Notes under the pieces: generated by a model
What the model was told of the DNA's origin: nothing
Databases searched by the model: none
What the model saw: only the letters and a program-made list of their open reading frames with translations
Made by a program: the position numbers and the translations under genes
DNA from: Candidatus Opimibacter skivensis
GTDB lineage: Bacteria; Bacteroidota; Bacteroidia; Chitinophagales; Saprospiraceae
Reading direction: 5' to 3'
Assembly (NCBI GenBank): GCA_016722045.1
Contig: JADKGY010000001.1
Coordinates: forward strand, 1,488,001-1,552,000
DNA length: 64,000 nucleotides
Shown: piece after piece, positions 16,904-25,724 of the stretch
Position numbering within the stretch: position 1 is the stretch's first letter
Layout: each line of letters begins with the position of its first letter

Positions 16904-18277
16904 TCAGCTGATTTCCTCGAGTTTTGCCGTAAAATGCCTCAATGTGGGAGATTCATACGTAATCTTCAATCCTTTAATTTTTTCTCGTTCCCTATATACT
17001 TTAATGATGATCTCAGCTACATAGTCGATATGACTTTGCGTATAAACTCTGCGTGGAATAGCCAGTCGTACCAATTCCATCATAGCGGGAATCAACTGAC
17101 CTTCATCATCATATTTGCCAAACATCAACGAACCTATTTCCACACTTCGGATACCTCCCTCTCTGTATAATGCACCTACTAATGCCTGTCCCGGATATTG
17201 ATGAGAAGGAATATGTGGAAGGAAAACTTTTGCATCGATATACACAGCATGCCCACCGGCAGGTTGCATCACAGGCACACCTTCTGCGATAAGTTTTTCT
17301 GTCAGATATTCAATACTACGAATTCTGTATTGCAGATAATGTTCATCCATGACTTCATAGAGTCCGATGGATATCGCTTCAAGATCACGACCGGCCAATC
17401 CACCGTATGTAGGAAATCCTTCCGTGATAATCAATAAATTTCTGCACTTCAATGCCAGGTCTTCATCCCTCAATGCGATAAATCCACCTATGTTGGCAAT
17501 CGCATCTTTTTTCGCACTCATCGTGCACCCATCAGCATAAGAAAATAATTCACGAACAATAGCCGGAATGGGTGTGTTCGCAAATTCTTTTTCCCGAAGT
17601 TTTATAAAATAACAATTCTCTGCAAACCGACATGCATCAATAAATAATGTAATTCCATACCTGCCACAGATTTGTTTTACATCCCTGATATTTTGCATAC
17701 TCACCGGTTGGCCGCCGCCGGAATTATTAGTGACCGTCACCATGCAAAGCGGAATATTCACCGCACCTTTTTCAATAATAAATTTTTCAAGAGCCTCAAC
17801 ATCCATATTGCCTTTAAAGGGTGCCGGCACAGAAGGAATTTTTCCTTCCGGACATAGCAGATCAATACCTTCAGCACCACTAAATTCAATATTAGCCCTC
17901 GTCGTATCAAACAACGTATTACTTACAATATATTTTCCTTTCCCACCGATGATTGAAAACAGTATTTTCTCGGATGCCCGGCCCTGGTGTGTAGGGATGA
18001 TAATAGGCATGCCCGTAATGTCCTGAACAGCTTTTTCAAAATGAAAAAAACTATTACTCCCCGCATAAGATTCATCACCGATCATGATACCTGCCCATTG
18101 GGCGCTGCTCATCGCATTTGTACCACTATCTGTAAGCAGATCAATCATGACATCATCAGCCCTGATCAGGAACGGATTGTAAAATGCTTTCTCCAGCACC
18201 ACAGCACGTTGTTCTTTTGTAGTAAAAAAGATAGGCTCTACGGATTTTATCCTAAAGGGTTCGATGATGGTGGACAT
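16904..18277 (-). CDS. tnaA: tryptophanase (tryptophan indole-lyase) family
   Basis: 457 residues, full length for PLP-dependent beta-eliminating lyases. It should split L-Trp into indole, pyruvate and ammonia. The PLP lysine lies in 'CTMSAKKD' (about residue 256); 'LTDSGTNAMSSAQWAG' and 'PTHQGR' are family marks. Substrate-side residues point to tryptophanase: 'IRSVEIGS' carries Val/Ile where tyrosine phenol-lyase has Met/Arg, and 'LRHFTAKL' carries the His that replaces the lyase's Phe. Unusually, the active-site Tyr of the motif 'GS.xYY' or 'FY' is Phe78 ('GSNSFFHF'), and 'THQGRASE' replaces THQGRGAE. It may belong to a divergent subfamily with altered catalysis. It is divergent from tpl, and a GTGAG-type repeat abuts its start codon. 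Confidence 0.85.
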   Translation of the reverse strand: MSTIIEPFRIKSVEPIFFTTKEQRAVVLEKAFYNPFLIRADDVMIDLLTDSGTNAMSSAQWAGIMIGDESYAGSNSFFHFEKAVQDITGMPIIIPTHQGRASEKILFSIIGGKGKYIVSNTLFDTTRANIEFSGAEGIDLLCPEGKIPSVPAPFKGNMDVEALEKFIIEKGAVNIPLCMVTVTNNSGGGQPVSMQNIRDVKQICGRYGITLFIDACRFAENCYFIKLREKEFANTPIPAIVRELFSYADGCTMSAKKDAIANIGGFIALRDEDLALKCRNLLIITEGFPTYGGLAGRDLEAISIGLYEVMDEHYLQYRIRSIEYLTEKLIAEGVPVMQPAGGHAVYIDAKVFLPHIPSHQYPGQALVGALYREGGIRSVEIGSLMFGKYDDEGQLIPAMMELVRLAIPRRVYTQSHIDYVAEIIIKVYREREKIKGLKITYESPTLRHFTAKLEEIS

Positions 18278-18280
18278 ATT

Positions 18281-18326
18281 TGTGAGTAGTGAGAAGTGAA
18301 TAGTATTGACAGGGCTTACCCCTGTC
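18281..18326. repeat. short GTGAG array and 7-bp-stem hairpin between tnaA and tpl
   Basis: GTGAGTAGTGAGAAGTGAATAG lies directly before the tnaA start (on the tnaA strand it reads CTATTCACTTCTCACTACTCAC). It is followed by the hairpin GACAGGG-CTTAC-CCCTGTC at 18308-18326. The same array type and the same hairpin geometry (7-bp stem, 5-nt loop) recur after tpl at 19918-20140. Confidence 0.7.
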
Positions 18327-18519
18327 TTACGAAAACAACTAAGTGATTAGTGGATTTTGAAATTTCATTCAGGAATTTAAACTTCCAAAAGTACATGTCG
18401 TGTAATTTATTTAGGCTTGATATTGCTCATTGAAGGGGATGACATTGGTCAGTTGTGCCCCGGATCTTTATAACGAGTATTGCAAATGAGAAGACCTTCA
18501 TGCCGGAGGTGTATAGAAA

Positions 18520-19917
18520 ATGCAAATCATGGAAAAGATTCCAATTAAACACTCGTGGGCCGAGCCTTACAAAATTAAGATGGTTGAGTTGCTGAAAATG
18601 ACGACTCCTGCGCATCGAAAAAGAGCGATCGAGGCAGCAGGATACAATACATTTTTATTGCGATCAGAGGACGTCTACATCGATTTACTCACCGACAGCG
18701 GTACCAGTGCAATGAGCGACAGGCAATGGTCAGGCATGATGCTTGGCGATGAAGCCTATGCCGGCAGCACCAATTTTTATCATCTCGAAGAAACGGTTCG
18801 GGATGTATACGGTTACACGTATGTCATCCCTACGCACCAGGGTCGTGGGGCTGAAAATATTCTTTCAAAGACACTCATTAAAAAAGGAGATATCATCCCG
18901 GGCAACATGTATTTCACAACGACGCGTTTACATCAGGAACTGGCGGGAGGTATTTTCCATGATGTCATTATTGATGAAGCACACGAAGCCTCGAATCTAC
19001 ATCCATTCAAAGGGAATGTGGATTTAAATAAACTGGATGCTCTTGTCAAAAAACACGGTGCAAAAAAAATACCTTATGTATGTGTAGCTGTAACCGTGAA
19101 CATGGCCGGTGGTCAGCCTATTAGTATGGGCAATCTAAAAGAACTGCGGGCTTATACAAAAAAACATGGAATAAAAATTATCCTGGACATGACCCGCATA
19201 GCTGAGAATGCATATTTCATTCAGCAACGCGAAGAAGGCTTTTCTAAAAAATCAATTCGGGAGATCGTAAGAGAAATTTGTAATCATACTGATGGGGCAA
19301 CTATGAGTGCTAAAAAAGATGCACTGGTCAACATCGGAGGCTTTTTGGCATTGAATGATCCTAAGGATTATGAAGAAGCCAGTAACCTGGTCGTGGTGTA
19401 TGAGGGTTTGCATACATATGGAGGTCTTGCGGGAAGAGATATGGAAGCTATGGCCATCGGTATTCAGGAATCTGTTTCGGATGCACATATGAAAGCAAGG
19501 ATCGGCCAGGTAATCTATCTGGGAGAGCAAATCAAAAACTTTGGTGTGCCCATCACCGAACCTATCGGAGGTCATGGCATTTTCCTGGATGCCAAACGTT
19601 TTCTTCCGCATCTTGATCAGGATAAATTCCCTGCACAGGCATTAGCGGCGGCATTGTACATCGACAGTGGTGTGCGCTCGATGGAGAGAGGTATTGTATC
19701 ATCGGGCCGGAATCCAAAGACAGGTAAAAATTATTATCCAAAACTTGAACTCGTAAGATTGACTATACCTCGACGTGTATACACACAGGCACACATGGAT
19801 GTGATCGCTGAATCGGTAGAGAATGTTTTTGTGCATCGCGCTAAGATCACGGGGCTGAAGATGGTGTATGAACCGAAATATCTGCGTTTTTTTCAGGCGA
19901 GATTTGAGAAGTTGTGA
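18520..19917 (+). CDS. tpl: tyrosine phenol-lyase
   Basis: 465 residues. The ATG at 18520 was chosen because a good Shine-Dalgarno GGAGGT (18505-18510) stands 9 bp upstream, which is rare in this window; the ATG at 18529 is too far from it. The enzyme is a PLP-dependent lyase converting L-Tyr to phenol, pyruvate and ammonia. 'ATMSAKKD' holds the PLP lysine, 'PTHQGRGAENIL' and 'STNFYHLEE' (Tyr87, the expected general acid) are intact, and 'VRSMERGIVSSGRN' has the Met and Arg that define tyrosine phenol-lyase against tryptophanase. The C-terminal 'LRFFQARFEKL' has Phe where tryptophanases have His. The gene is bracketed by matching repeats on both sides. Confidence 0.9.
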   Translation: MQIMEKIPIKHSWAEPYKIKMVELLKMTTPAHRKRAIEAAGYNTFLLRSEDVYIDLLTDSGTSAMSDRQWSGMMLGDEAYAGSTNFYHLEETVRDVYGYTYVIPTHQGRGAENILSKTLIKKGDIIPGNMYFTTTRLHQELAGGIFHDVIIDEAHEASNLHPFKGNVDLNKLDALVKKHGAKKIPYVCVAVTVNMAGGQPISMGNLKELRAYTKKHGIKIILDMTRIAENAYFIQQREEGFSKKSIREIVREICNHTDGATMSAKKDALVNIGGFLALNDPKDYEEASNLVVVYEGLHTYGGLAGRDMEAMAIGIQESVSDAHMKARIGQVIYLGEQIKNFGVPITEPIGGHGIFLDAKRFLPHLDQDKFPAQALAAALYIDSGVRSMERGIVSSGRNPKTGKNYYPKLELVRLTIPRRVYTQAHMDVIAESVENVFVHRAKITGLKMVYEPKYLRFFQARFEKL

Positions 19918-20140
19918 GAGAAGTGAGAGGAGTGAGAGGAGTGAGAGTAGTGAGAGACGTGAGGATTGAGGCGTGAGACGTGAGACATGAGACATGAAAC
20001 TTGAGACGTGAGGCATGAGGATTGAGGCGTGAAATAGAAATAAGTATTATCGAAGGCGGGGGCAAGCCCCGCCAGTTCATGAATTCCGATCTATCTAAAT
20101 TGTAAGCAGTGGCAGGGCTCGCCCCTGCCTTCGATAAATC
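19918..20140. repeat. GTGAG-type short tandem array and paired hairpins after tpl
   Basis: Starting at the tpl stop, 19915-20040 is built from 9-bp units (AGTGAGAGG) that pass into 7-bp units (GTGAGAC, ATGAGAC, GTGAGGC). At 20047-20057 and 20127-20137 stands a perfect 11-bp inverted pair, TTATCGAAGGC/GCCTTCGATAA. Each arm continues into a hairpin: GGCGGGG-GCAAG-CCCCGCC (20055-20073) and GGCAGGG-CTCGC-CCCTGCC (20111-20129). No T-run follows, so this is not a standard terminator. Confidence 0.85.
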
Positions 20141-20182
20141 TTGCAGGCAGACATTCAATTTTATTCTTTGTAATTTTGTCGA

Positions 20183-20644
20183 ATGAGAAAATTCGCAAAC
20201 CTTCTTTTAGTGACACTATTCATCGCACCACTTTGTTTTATCTCCTGTTCGAATGGTAAAGTAAAAAGCCTGAATCCAAATGGTGACAGCGAACTGGCAC
20301 TGTTGATGCGGTCAATGTATGACGACGGCATGCTTACTAAGCAGGCACTACTCGAGGGCAAAGCACCTGTAGTCAATGTGAAATACCATCAATTGCACAC
20401 GGCAAAAGCTACTGAACCAGAAAAAGTAGCCACGCCCAACTACGATGCATTTGCAAATGCGTATGAAGCATCAGTGAAGTCATTTCTTGAATCTGATACA
20501 GCCAGTCGCATCGAATCATACCATTCCATGGTCAATGCATGTATGAATTGTCATCAGAAGATATGCCCGGGACCAACCGTCAGAATAAAACATTTATTCC
20601 TGAATGAAACAGAATTGGCTTCTCTGGAGTCTCAAAAAGAATAG
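20183..20644 (+). CDS. c-type haem-binding lipoprotein (DUF3365-like)
   Basis: 153 residues with a lipoprotein leader (MRKFANLLLVTLFIAPLCFI, then lipobox Cys22). One CXXCH haem motif, 'CMNCH', is at about residues 120-124, followed by 'CPGPTVRIKHLFL'. The region before it ('YEASVKSFLESDTASRIESY', 'SMVNACMNCHQ') is helical, like monohaem sensor or electron-carrier proteins with a C-terminal haem site. Probably periplasmic and membrane-anchored, with a role in electron transfer. No partner redox enzyme is adjacent. Confidence 0.75.
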   Translation: MRKFANLLLVTLFIAPLCFISCSNGKVKSLNPNGDSELALLMRSMYDDGMLTKQALLEGKAPVVNVKYHQLHTAKATEPEKVATPNYDAFANAYEASVKSFLESDTASRIESYHSMVNACMNCHQKICPGPTVRIKHLFLNETELASLESQKE

Positions 20645-20685
20645 CAGATATGTCAAAAAGGAAAAGAAGCCTCTAATTTTTCTCT

Positions 20686-22239
20686 TTATAATTTCATCAT
20701 TTTTGATGTAAATGTTCTTCCCGATTTATCCGTCCCCTTGATAAAATACATACCCGGCATCAATCTTTGCACATCAATTTTTGAATCTGCCGGATCAACG
20801 ATTTGCTGGATGACAACTCTGCCATTCGGATCACATATGACGATGTGTATAGGTTCAGTCAAATGATTTATGTTGACAACGTCACTACAAGGATTTGGAA
20901 AAATGGTGATTCCGGTCAGCACAGAATGATCCTGAGTTCCGGTAGTGACATGCTCAGACAACTTCACCAGCCACATATCCTGGTCACCATGATTTTCGGT
21001 TATATCAAAATCTGTAGATTGGGTATTGGCAAAAAATGCAAGACCACCGTCATTTGTCAGCACAAGTCCTTTTGGATAATCAAAATTGCTTCCTCCAAAA
21101 TAAGATTTCCACTGGAGCACACCACTGCTGTTAAACTTAGACACGAGCACATCGGATAAGCCTTTGATGTTCGGATCATTTATATCATAGACATTGGTGC
21201 AAGTAAAAAGATTATCATCATGATCGGCGGCGATGAAATTATATTGCCTGTCGAGGCTAAACTGATGTGTCACCGTAAGGTCTTCATTGAGAAAGTATAA
21301 TGATGAGATCACAGCGGTGACAGCACTATTGATGTCATCTATTCGGACTAATATTTTTCCATCATGATTGGCTACAAATCTCATGTTCGAAACAACAGCT
21401 TTGGCTGTTTTCAATTTTACTTTTTTGATCAGCTGTCCCGAAGTATCAAATTTGAAAATATAGCAGTGGGCATCAATAAATGCATCCCCGCAATCCGTGC
21501 AAAACTGAAAATCCCATCTTTCGATCTGGGTCAACAAATAAACGTTTCCGGCAGAGTCCGTGGTAATATCCTGATTGTTGAAATCATAATGGCCCTGGAT
21601 CGGTGTAGTTCTTATATTTTGTTTGAGTTCGAAAGTCCAGGCTATTGGATCAAAACCAATGATCGGAAACGGATTTATCTTTTGAACGATCAATGAATCA
21701 GGACCATAACATGATTGCACAAACGAACATTGTTGATTTGCAAAAACCTCCACACCTGTTCGGTCGACAGCATAGGTATCAGAATAAATTTCATTGTACG
21801 AATAATAATCACCTGATGTATCATCAATCTTATACAGCAGCTTTCGTTGTCCTATACTGACGACTATTGAAATCAATTTCTGACCATTGTCCTCTGTGTA
21901 AAAATGCTGACCGAAATAATAATCGACCGGTACACTAAATGTTTCGTATGCCAGATCGTGGTACGTCTTCCATATTTCATTTCCATTCACATCATATTTT
22001 GCAATCAAAAGATAGTACCGAAGATTTCCGGTAAAGTCTTCGTGAATTTCTGTACCCAGAATGACAATATTCCCTGCATCATCGTTGAACATTTGGATGG
22101 CTTCGTCTCCATAAGTAGTACCTATGCTTTTTTGCCAGGCTATGTTTTGCTGACTTTCAGCCCTGAAACAAAAGAATAGCATGATGCATACAAGGGAAAG
22201 AAAGGAGAAATGATTTTTGAGTTGGTCAATGTTCTTCAT
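20686..22239 (-). CDS. T9SS-sorted beta-propeller-like secreted protein
   Basis: 517 residues from the ATG at 22239, which begins the signal peptide (MKNIDQLKNHFSFLSLVCIM, then 'FRAESQQ'). The longer frame from 22317 runs into the upstream spacer. Repeated units such as 'WQKSIGTTYGDEAIQMFNDD', 'AGNIVILGT', 'DSAGNVYLLTQIE' and 'GGSNFDYPKGLVLTNDGGLA' are the SBBP-type beta-propeller repeats of Bacteroidota. The end is a T9SS sorting domain ('IFPNPCSDVVNINHLTEPI', 'MPGMYFIKGTDKSGRTFTSK'). Surface-located by inference; function unknown. Confidence 0.82.
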   Translation of the reverse strand: MKNIDQLKNHFSFLSLVCIMLFFCFRAESQQNIAWQKSIGTTYGDEAIQMFNDDAGNIVILGTEIHEDFTGNLRYYLLIAKYDVNGNEIWKTYHDLAYETFSVPVDYYFGQHFYTEDNGQKLISIVVSIGQRKLLYKIDDTSGDYYSYNEIYSDTYAVDRTGVEVFANQQCSFVQSCYGPDSLIVQKINPFPIIGFDPIAWTFELKQNIRTTPIQGHYDFNNQDITTDSAGNVYLLTQIERWDFQFCTDCGDAFIDAHCYIFKFDTSGQLIKKVKLKTAKAVVSNMRFVANHDGKILVRIDDINSAVTAVISSLYFLNEDLTVTHQFSLDRQYNFIAADHDDNLFTCTNVYDINDPNIKGLSDVLVSKFNSSGVLQWKSYFGGSNFDYPKGLVLTNDGGLAFFANTQSTDFDITENHGDQDMWLVKLSEHVTTGTQDHSVLTGITIFPNPCSDVVNINHLTEPIHIVICDPNGRVVIQQIVDPADSKIDVQRLMPGMYFIKGTDKSGRTFTSKMMKL

Positions 22240-22374
22240 GTGCAAATATGTTTGATTTAATCCTGATGGAGACGAAATGAAAACGAAAAAGGTTGGAAAT
22301 GTCGGCTGGAATAACAAATTTCAATACTAGCAAACCATTTAACAACCTGGTTACCTGAAGGCTTACCACGGCTA

Positions 22375-23406
22375 CTATATCCCTACGTTGAGTTTTATTG
22401 GTTGAATACGCTGATGCCCGGGATTGGGCTCATCATATAGTTTGCTTATTTTCTGAAGCGAAATTTTTCCTTTATTCAGGTACGTTGGCACTTTTAAGAC
22501 TCTTCGAATACCGCCTTCCATCATCAATAGAATGAGGACGAGCATTAATCCCTCTGATGCCGTGATGGATCCCGGAAGAAATATCATTCGCCAGAGAAGC
22601 GTTCCGATAATCGTAAATATCAATACCGGCACAATTGAGATTAATACACTTTCCGAAATATTATATTTCATATTGGCCTGAAAAAGAATACCTGATTTCT
22701 CATAGAAACTATCGATTGCGTCCTGTTCACCTTGTCGCGCTTTTAATTTGAGAAATCCTGAAAAGCGTCGCGCCACATACGCCAGCAGACTGCTCCTGGT
22801 GGATCGACTGTCCACAATAAACCTGGTTTGCCATTGTGCTAACCGGTATACCAATACCACAACAAGGATTAATAAAAATGATAACAACAAGGTCAGCTCC
22901 CAATTGATCTTCAGCATCACGAGAAGTCCTGTGATTAAAAAGAGCGAACTCCGAATACCATCAATATACCCCTTCGTGAGATAATTCTGTACACTTTTGA
23001 GATCATTACTGTAGCGCAACAGATATTTTCCGTACGACCTGTCAAGAGAGGATGCAGCGCTCCACCACATCTGAGTTGAAAAAACGGCTTCCCTGATTTG
23101 CTTTACAAATAATTCACCTTGTCTGAACGTTCCGTAATTCTCAGCAAACGTAAATATTGCTTTTAAAATAATTAATACGCAAAAGAAAAGAAAAAACTGA
23201 GTAACCGTAGTGAGATCGATGCCCATCCAGCTGAGCAGTTTACCTTTCGTACTTCCGGTATGAAAGAAAATCGTAAAAAATTCACCTATGGAAACCGGTA
23301 ACAAAAAAGAAACAATGTTATTGAGCAGCCCGGTGAAAATGACTAACCAAAAGGTAAATCGATATCTACGAATATGATCAATGACATGTTGGTTTTTTTT
23401 CAGCAT
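22375..23406 (-). CDS. ABC exporter transmembrane domain without ATPase domain
   Basis: 343 residues forming a complete type I exporter membrane domain. Hydrophobic segments lie at about 15-40, 60-85, 150-190 and 255-300, with the family's 'LRYSNDLKSVQNYLTKG' cytoplasmic loop and coupling region. The protein ends just after the linker ('ISKLYDEPNPGHQRIQPIKL'), exactly where a nucleotide-binding domain would begin. The next 130 bp on the same strand contain no Walker A motif in any frame. It is therefore a truncated or two-component exporter half. It lies 64 bp downstream of the DUF1611 gene on the same strand and could be cotranscribed. Confidence 0.8.
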   Translation of the reverse strand: MLKKNQHVIDHIRRYRFTFWLVIFTGLLNNIVSFLLPVSIGEFFTIFFHTGSTKGKLLSWMGIDLTTVTQFFLFFCVLIILKAIFTFAENYGTFRQGELFVKQIREAVFSTQMWWSAASSLDRSYGKYLLRYSNDLKSVQNYLTKGYIDGIRSSLFLITGLLVMLKINWELTLLLSFLLILVVVLVYRLAQWQTRFIVDSRSTRSSLLAYVARRFSGFLKLKARQGEQDAIDSFYEKSGILFQANMKYNISESVLISIVPVLIFTIIGTLLWRMIFLPGSITASEGLMLVLILLMMEGGIRRVLKVPTYLNKGKISLQKISKLYDEPNPGHQRIQPIKLNVGI

Positions 23407-23469
23407 CGTTGCATAGTATAAAGATTTTAAAATACAGGTTAATTAAAATGTGCAGGGTTCATATAATCT

Positions 23470-24525
23470 TTATCCCCCGACCATCGCCAACTTCATTTTG
23501 GATTCAAATATATTGACGCCATTGACCCCAATACCAAGTTCCTGAATGTTGAAGACGGGCACATCCGTATTCTCTTTAACTTCCCGGATCAACAAAGGGC
23601 TTGCCGTAAAGAGTCCACTTAAGCAGTCAGGATAAATGTCCCATTGATTTAGTACATGCACACCATTGATGGCTGCAAGACTGTCTGCCGCAGAAAACAT
23701 CACTCCATCGATGGTAGAAATGAAACGGGGGTTGGTCAACAACATTTTTGTTTCTCGTTCATATAATCCATCAGCGATTTCCATGACTATATAATCGGGC
23801 TTAGAGTGCATGACTACCTTTAATAATGATGCATAAAGATCCAACAACTCCTTTTCATCACACATGTACGTCGAAGGGAAACCAAATTCACCAAAATCCG
23901 CAACCATGTCTGCACCAAGGTCAAAGACTAAATCACAATCCTTCGAAAAAATGGTGCCTGTCAATTTAATAAACGCCACTTTTTTACCTTGCTTTTTCAA
24001 ACCATGCACCAGGTAGGCTGCCGAAGTTGTCTTACCACTATCCATAGAGGAGCCTAACGACAGAATGACTTTGGCGGAGTTTATGGTTTTGCCTTTGAAT
24101 CCAATCATACGGTGTTTTTCTATTTTTTTGGTATTGATCACTTCGCCCTGCGGATTGACAGCCAGGCCGATCAGGCGAAGAGATGTCGGACCAATATCTT
24201 CAAATGCAGCGTGCATACTCCTCACTACGCCTACAGTACCTCCTGCACCAAGGATATGCAACTCCTGATCGATATGATCCGGAAGATATCCTTCTATCTG
24301 GGCAGTAGCATACCGTGTACCAAAAGCCGCCATGATATGGTCTCCTTCGACGATCGTTATGTTCTGCTTGGAATCGGCCTGGATTTTGGAGTGCTTACCA
24401 ATATGCAACACCTCAAAAATTCCTACATCCCCATCCTGCAAAGCATAATTTCGTGGAACATCTTTACGGAGATTAAACGCCGCAACATTACGACATACAA
24501 ATGTCTTTTTAATTCTCGTTTCCAT
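23470..24525 (-). CDS. DUF1611 P-loop protein (DgcN-like)
   Basis: 351 residues from the ATG at 24525, 35 bp after the stop of the upstream DUF2490 gene. The C-terminal half has a Walker A-like 'LSLGSSMDSGKTTSAAYLVH', and 'VFDLGADMVADFGEFGFPST' plus 'KPDYIVMEIADGLYERETKM', all typical of DUF1611. The N-terminal domain ('FEVLHIGKHSKIQADSKQNI', 'LHILGAGGTVGVVRSMH') is also family-typical. Some DUF1611 members (DgcN) act in D-glutamate catabolism as N-acyltransferases together with the epimerase-like DgcA; no dgcA homologue is seen here, so the substrate is open. Probable operon with its two neighbours. Confidence 0.82.
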   Translation of the reverse strand: METRIKKTFVCRNVAAFNLRKDVPRNYALQDGDVGIFEVLHIGKHSKIQADSKQNITIVEGDHIMAAFGTRYATAQIEGYLPDHIDQELHILGAGGTVGVVRSMHAAFEDIGPTSLRLIGLAVNPQGEVINTKKIEKHRMIGFKGKTINSAKVILSLGSSMDSGKTTSAAYLVHGLKKQGKKVAFIKLTGTIFSKDCDLVFDLGADMVADFGEFGFPSTYMCDEKELLDLYASLLKVVMHSKPDYIVMEIADGLYERETKMLLTNPRFISTIDGVMFSAADSLAAINGVHVLNQWDIYPDCLSGLFTASPLLIREVKENTDVPVFNIQELGIGVNGVNIFESKMKLAMVGG

Positions 24526-24559
24526 GTTTGTTTTTTTTAATTTGAAAATAGTTGATTGA

Positions 24560-25360
24560 TTATAGATCGACATTGAATTTAAGTGACATGCCTAAAACAT
24601 TATAATTGCTAAAGGGTCTTGTAATTTTCCCCGTTGAGGGCTTTACTACATTTAATCCCCTGTCTGTACTGAAGAGATTGAATTCATTCTGTCTGATATA
24701 ATATAAGGACACAGACAACATCTGATTTATCTTGCTACTCATATTCAATATCAATCTTCCGCGATGTACTCCATCGGGAGTAGCTTTGACAGAAGGTTGA
24801 CCTGAAATATCATAGTATTGGATTTTCGACCCTCCTACATTGTAGTACAACCAATACGAAACAGAAGGCGACAACCCAAGAAATTCAAGTCTCTTCCGAA
24901 GTCCAAATTGGGTGATAAATATTATCCGGTAATCGAATCTGTTTTCATTGGCGGAATGCTTCTCTCCTTGTATACCATTGGTCCAATTCATTTTATCCCC
25001 CAAACCAACTTTGTAACTTCCTCTCAGGAAATAACGATACGTGCTATTCGCAGAGGAAGGAAACTGAGTTATTATAAATCCACCCTTCACTGAGAAATGT
25101 TTTGAAAAGTTATAACCCAAGCCTGCACTTCCCTGATTGAAACTATTCTTAAGTGAATCCTGCAAATTTTCAGAATGGAGGTAGCCAAGCGAAAAGTCAA
25201 CCTTTTTTGATAAAGACAACTCCAGTGAGGCACCACCCCAGGTCTTCCAGTTCGATTTACTAGAATCTTCATTTGCATGAGCCTGGGCATTAACTGCACT
25301 TATTGACGCATCAATTATCAGTATAAGGCAAATTCCAATTTTTACAATTTTGAACATCAT
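24560..25360 (-). CDS. DUF2490 outer-membrane beta-barrel protein
   Basis: 266 residues with signal peptide (MMFKIVKIGICLILIIDASI, cleavage near 'VNAQA'). The rest consists of alternating amphipathic strands ('GASLELSLSKKVDFSLGYLH', 'RLILNMSSKINQMLSVSLYY') and ends 'VLGMSLKFNVDL', a terminal strand suited to outer-membrane insertion. It matches the DUF2490 porin-like family of Bacteroidota. First gene of the probable operon 25360 to 22375. Confidence 0.8.
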   Translation of the reverse strand: MMFKIVKIGICLILIIDASISAVNAQAHANEDSSKSNWKTWGGASLELSLSKKVDFSLGYLHSENLQDSLKNSFNQGSAGLGYNFSKHFSVKGGFIITQFPSSANSTYRYFLRGSYKVGLGDKMNWTNGIQGEKHSANENRFDYRIIFITQFGLRKRLEFLGLSPSVSYWLYYNVGGSKIQYYDISGQPSVKATPDGVHRGRLILNMSSKINQMLSVSLYYIRQNEFNLFSTDRGLNVVKPSTGKITRPFSNYNVLGMSLKFNVDL

Positions 25361-25603
25361 CGGTCAATTGAAGGCATAGGGAATTAAATCAGTCGTTGGC
25401 TGAATAGATTCAAATGTTACAGACTAAACGTAAAGAAGTGAGGTTCAAAAAATTGGGGTAGCAAATTGAAAAATGATTGGCATTTACCCGGGAGAGTGGG
25501 CAATCCTCCATTTGATTATTTCATTCTTTTCAATTCTACTCCATAAAAAATCTTTGGATAGTATTTATTCGATCTGCTGAATGACCATACTTAGATTTAA
25601 TAG
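25361..25603. other. intergenic region upstream of the DUF2490 gene
   Basis: It should carry the promoter of the operon reading leftwards from 25360. No hairpin, repeat or convincing promoter pair was recognised. Confidence 0.4.
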
Positions 25604-25723
25604 TGTGAAACAAAGGTATTCTATCATTCTTTCCAACTGATTATATCCGAACGGGCCAAAATCTATCCTGAACTGGATGTTAACTTCAACTCAGCGATCG
25701 AAATGATGAACACGATCAACTAA
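25604..25723 (+). pseudogene. possible C-terminal gene remnant
   Basis: A 39-codon stretch bounded by TAG (25601-25603) and TAA (25721-25723). Its last 25 codons read like a natural protein end ('SERAKIYPELDVNFNSAIEM', then MNTIN), with no start codon in place. It ends directly at the stop of the convergent peptidase gene. It may be the tail of a lost gene or chance. Confidence 0.25.
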
Positions 25724-25724
25724 A

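Noticed and set aside
16904..19917. tnaA and tpl as one duplicated gene pair with the same function.
   Set aside because: The residues that separate the two enzymes (Val/Ile against Met/Arg, His against Phe) differ in the expected way, so they are different enzymes.
22240..22375. A frameshifted ATPase domain after the ABC membrane protein.
   Set aside because: All three minus-strand frames contain stops and no Walker A, Q-loop or signature motif.
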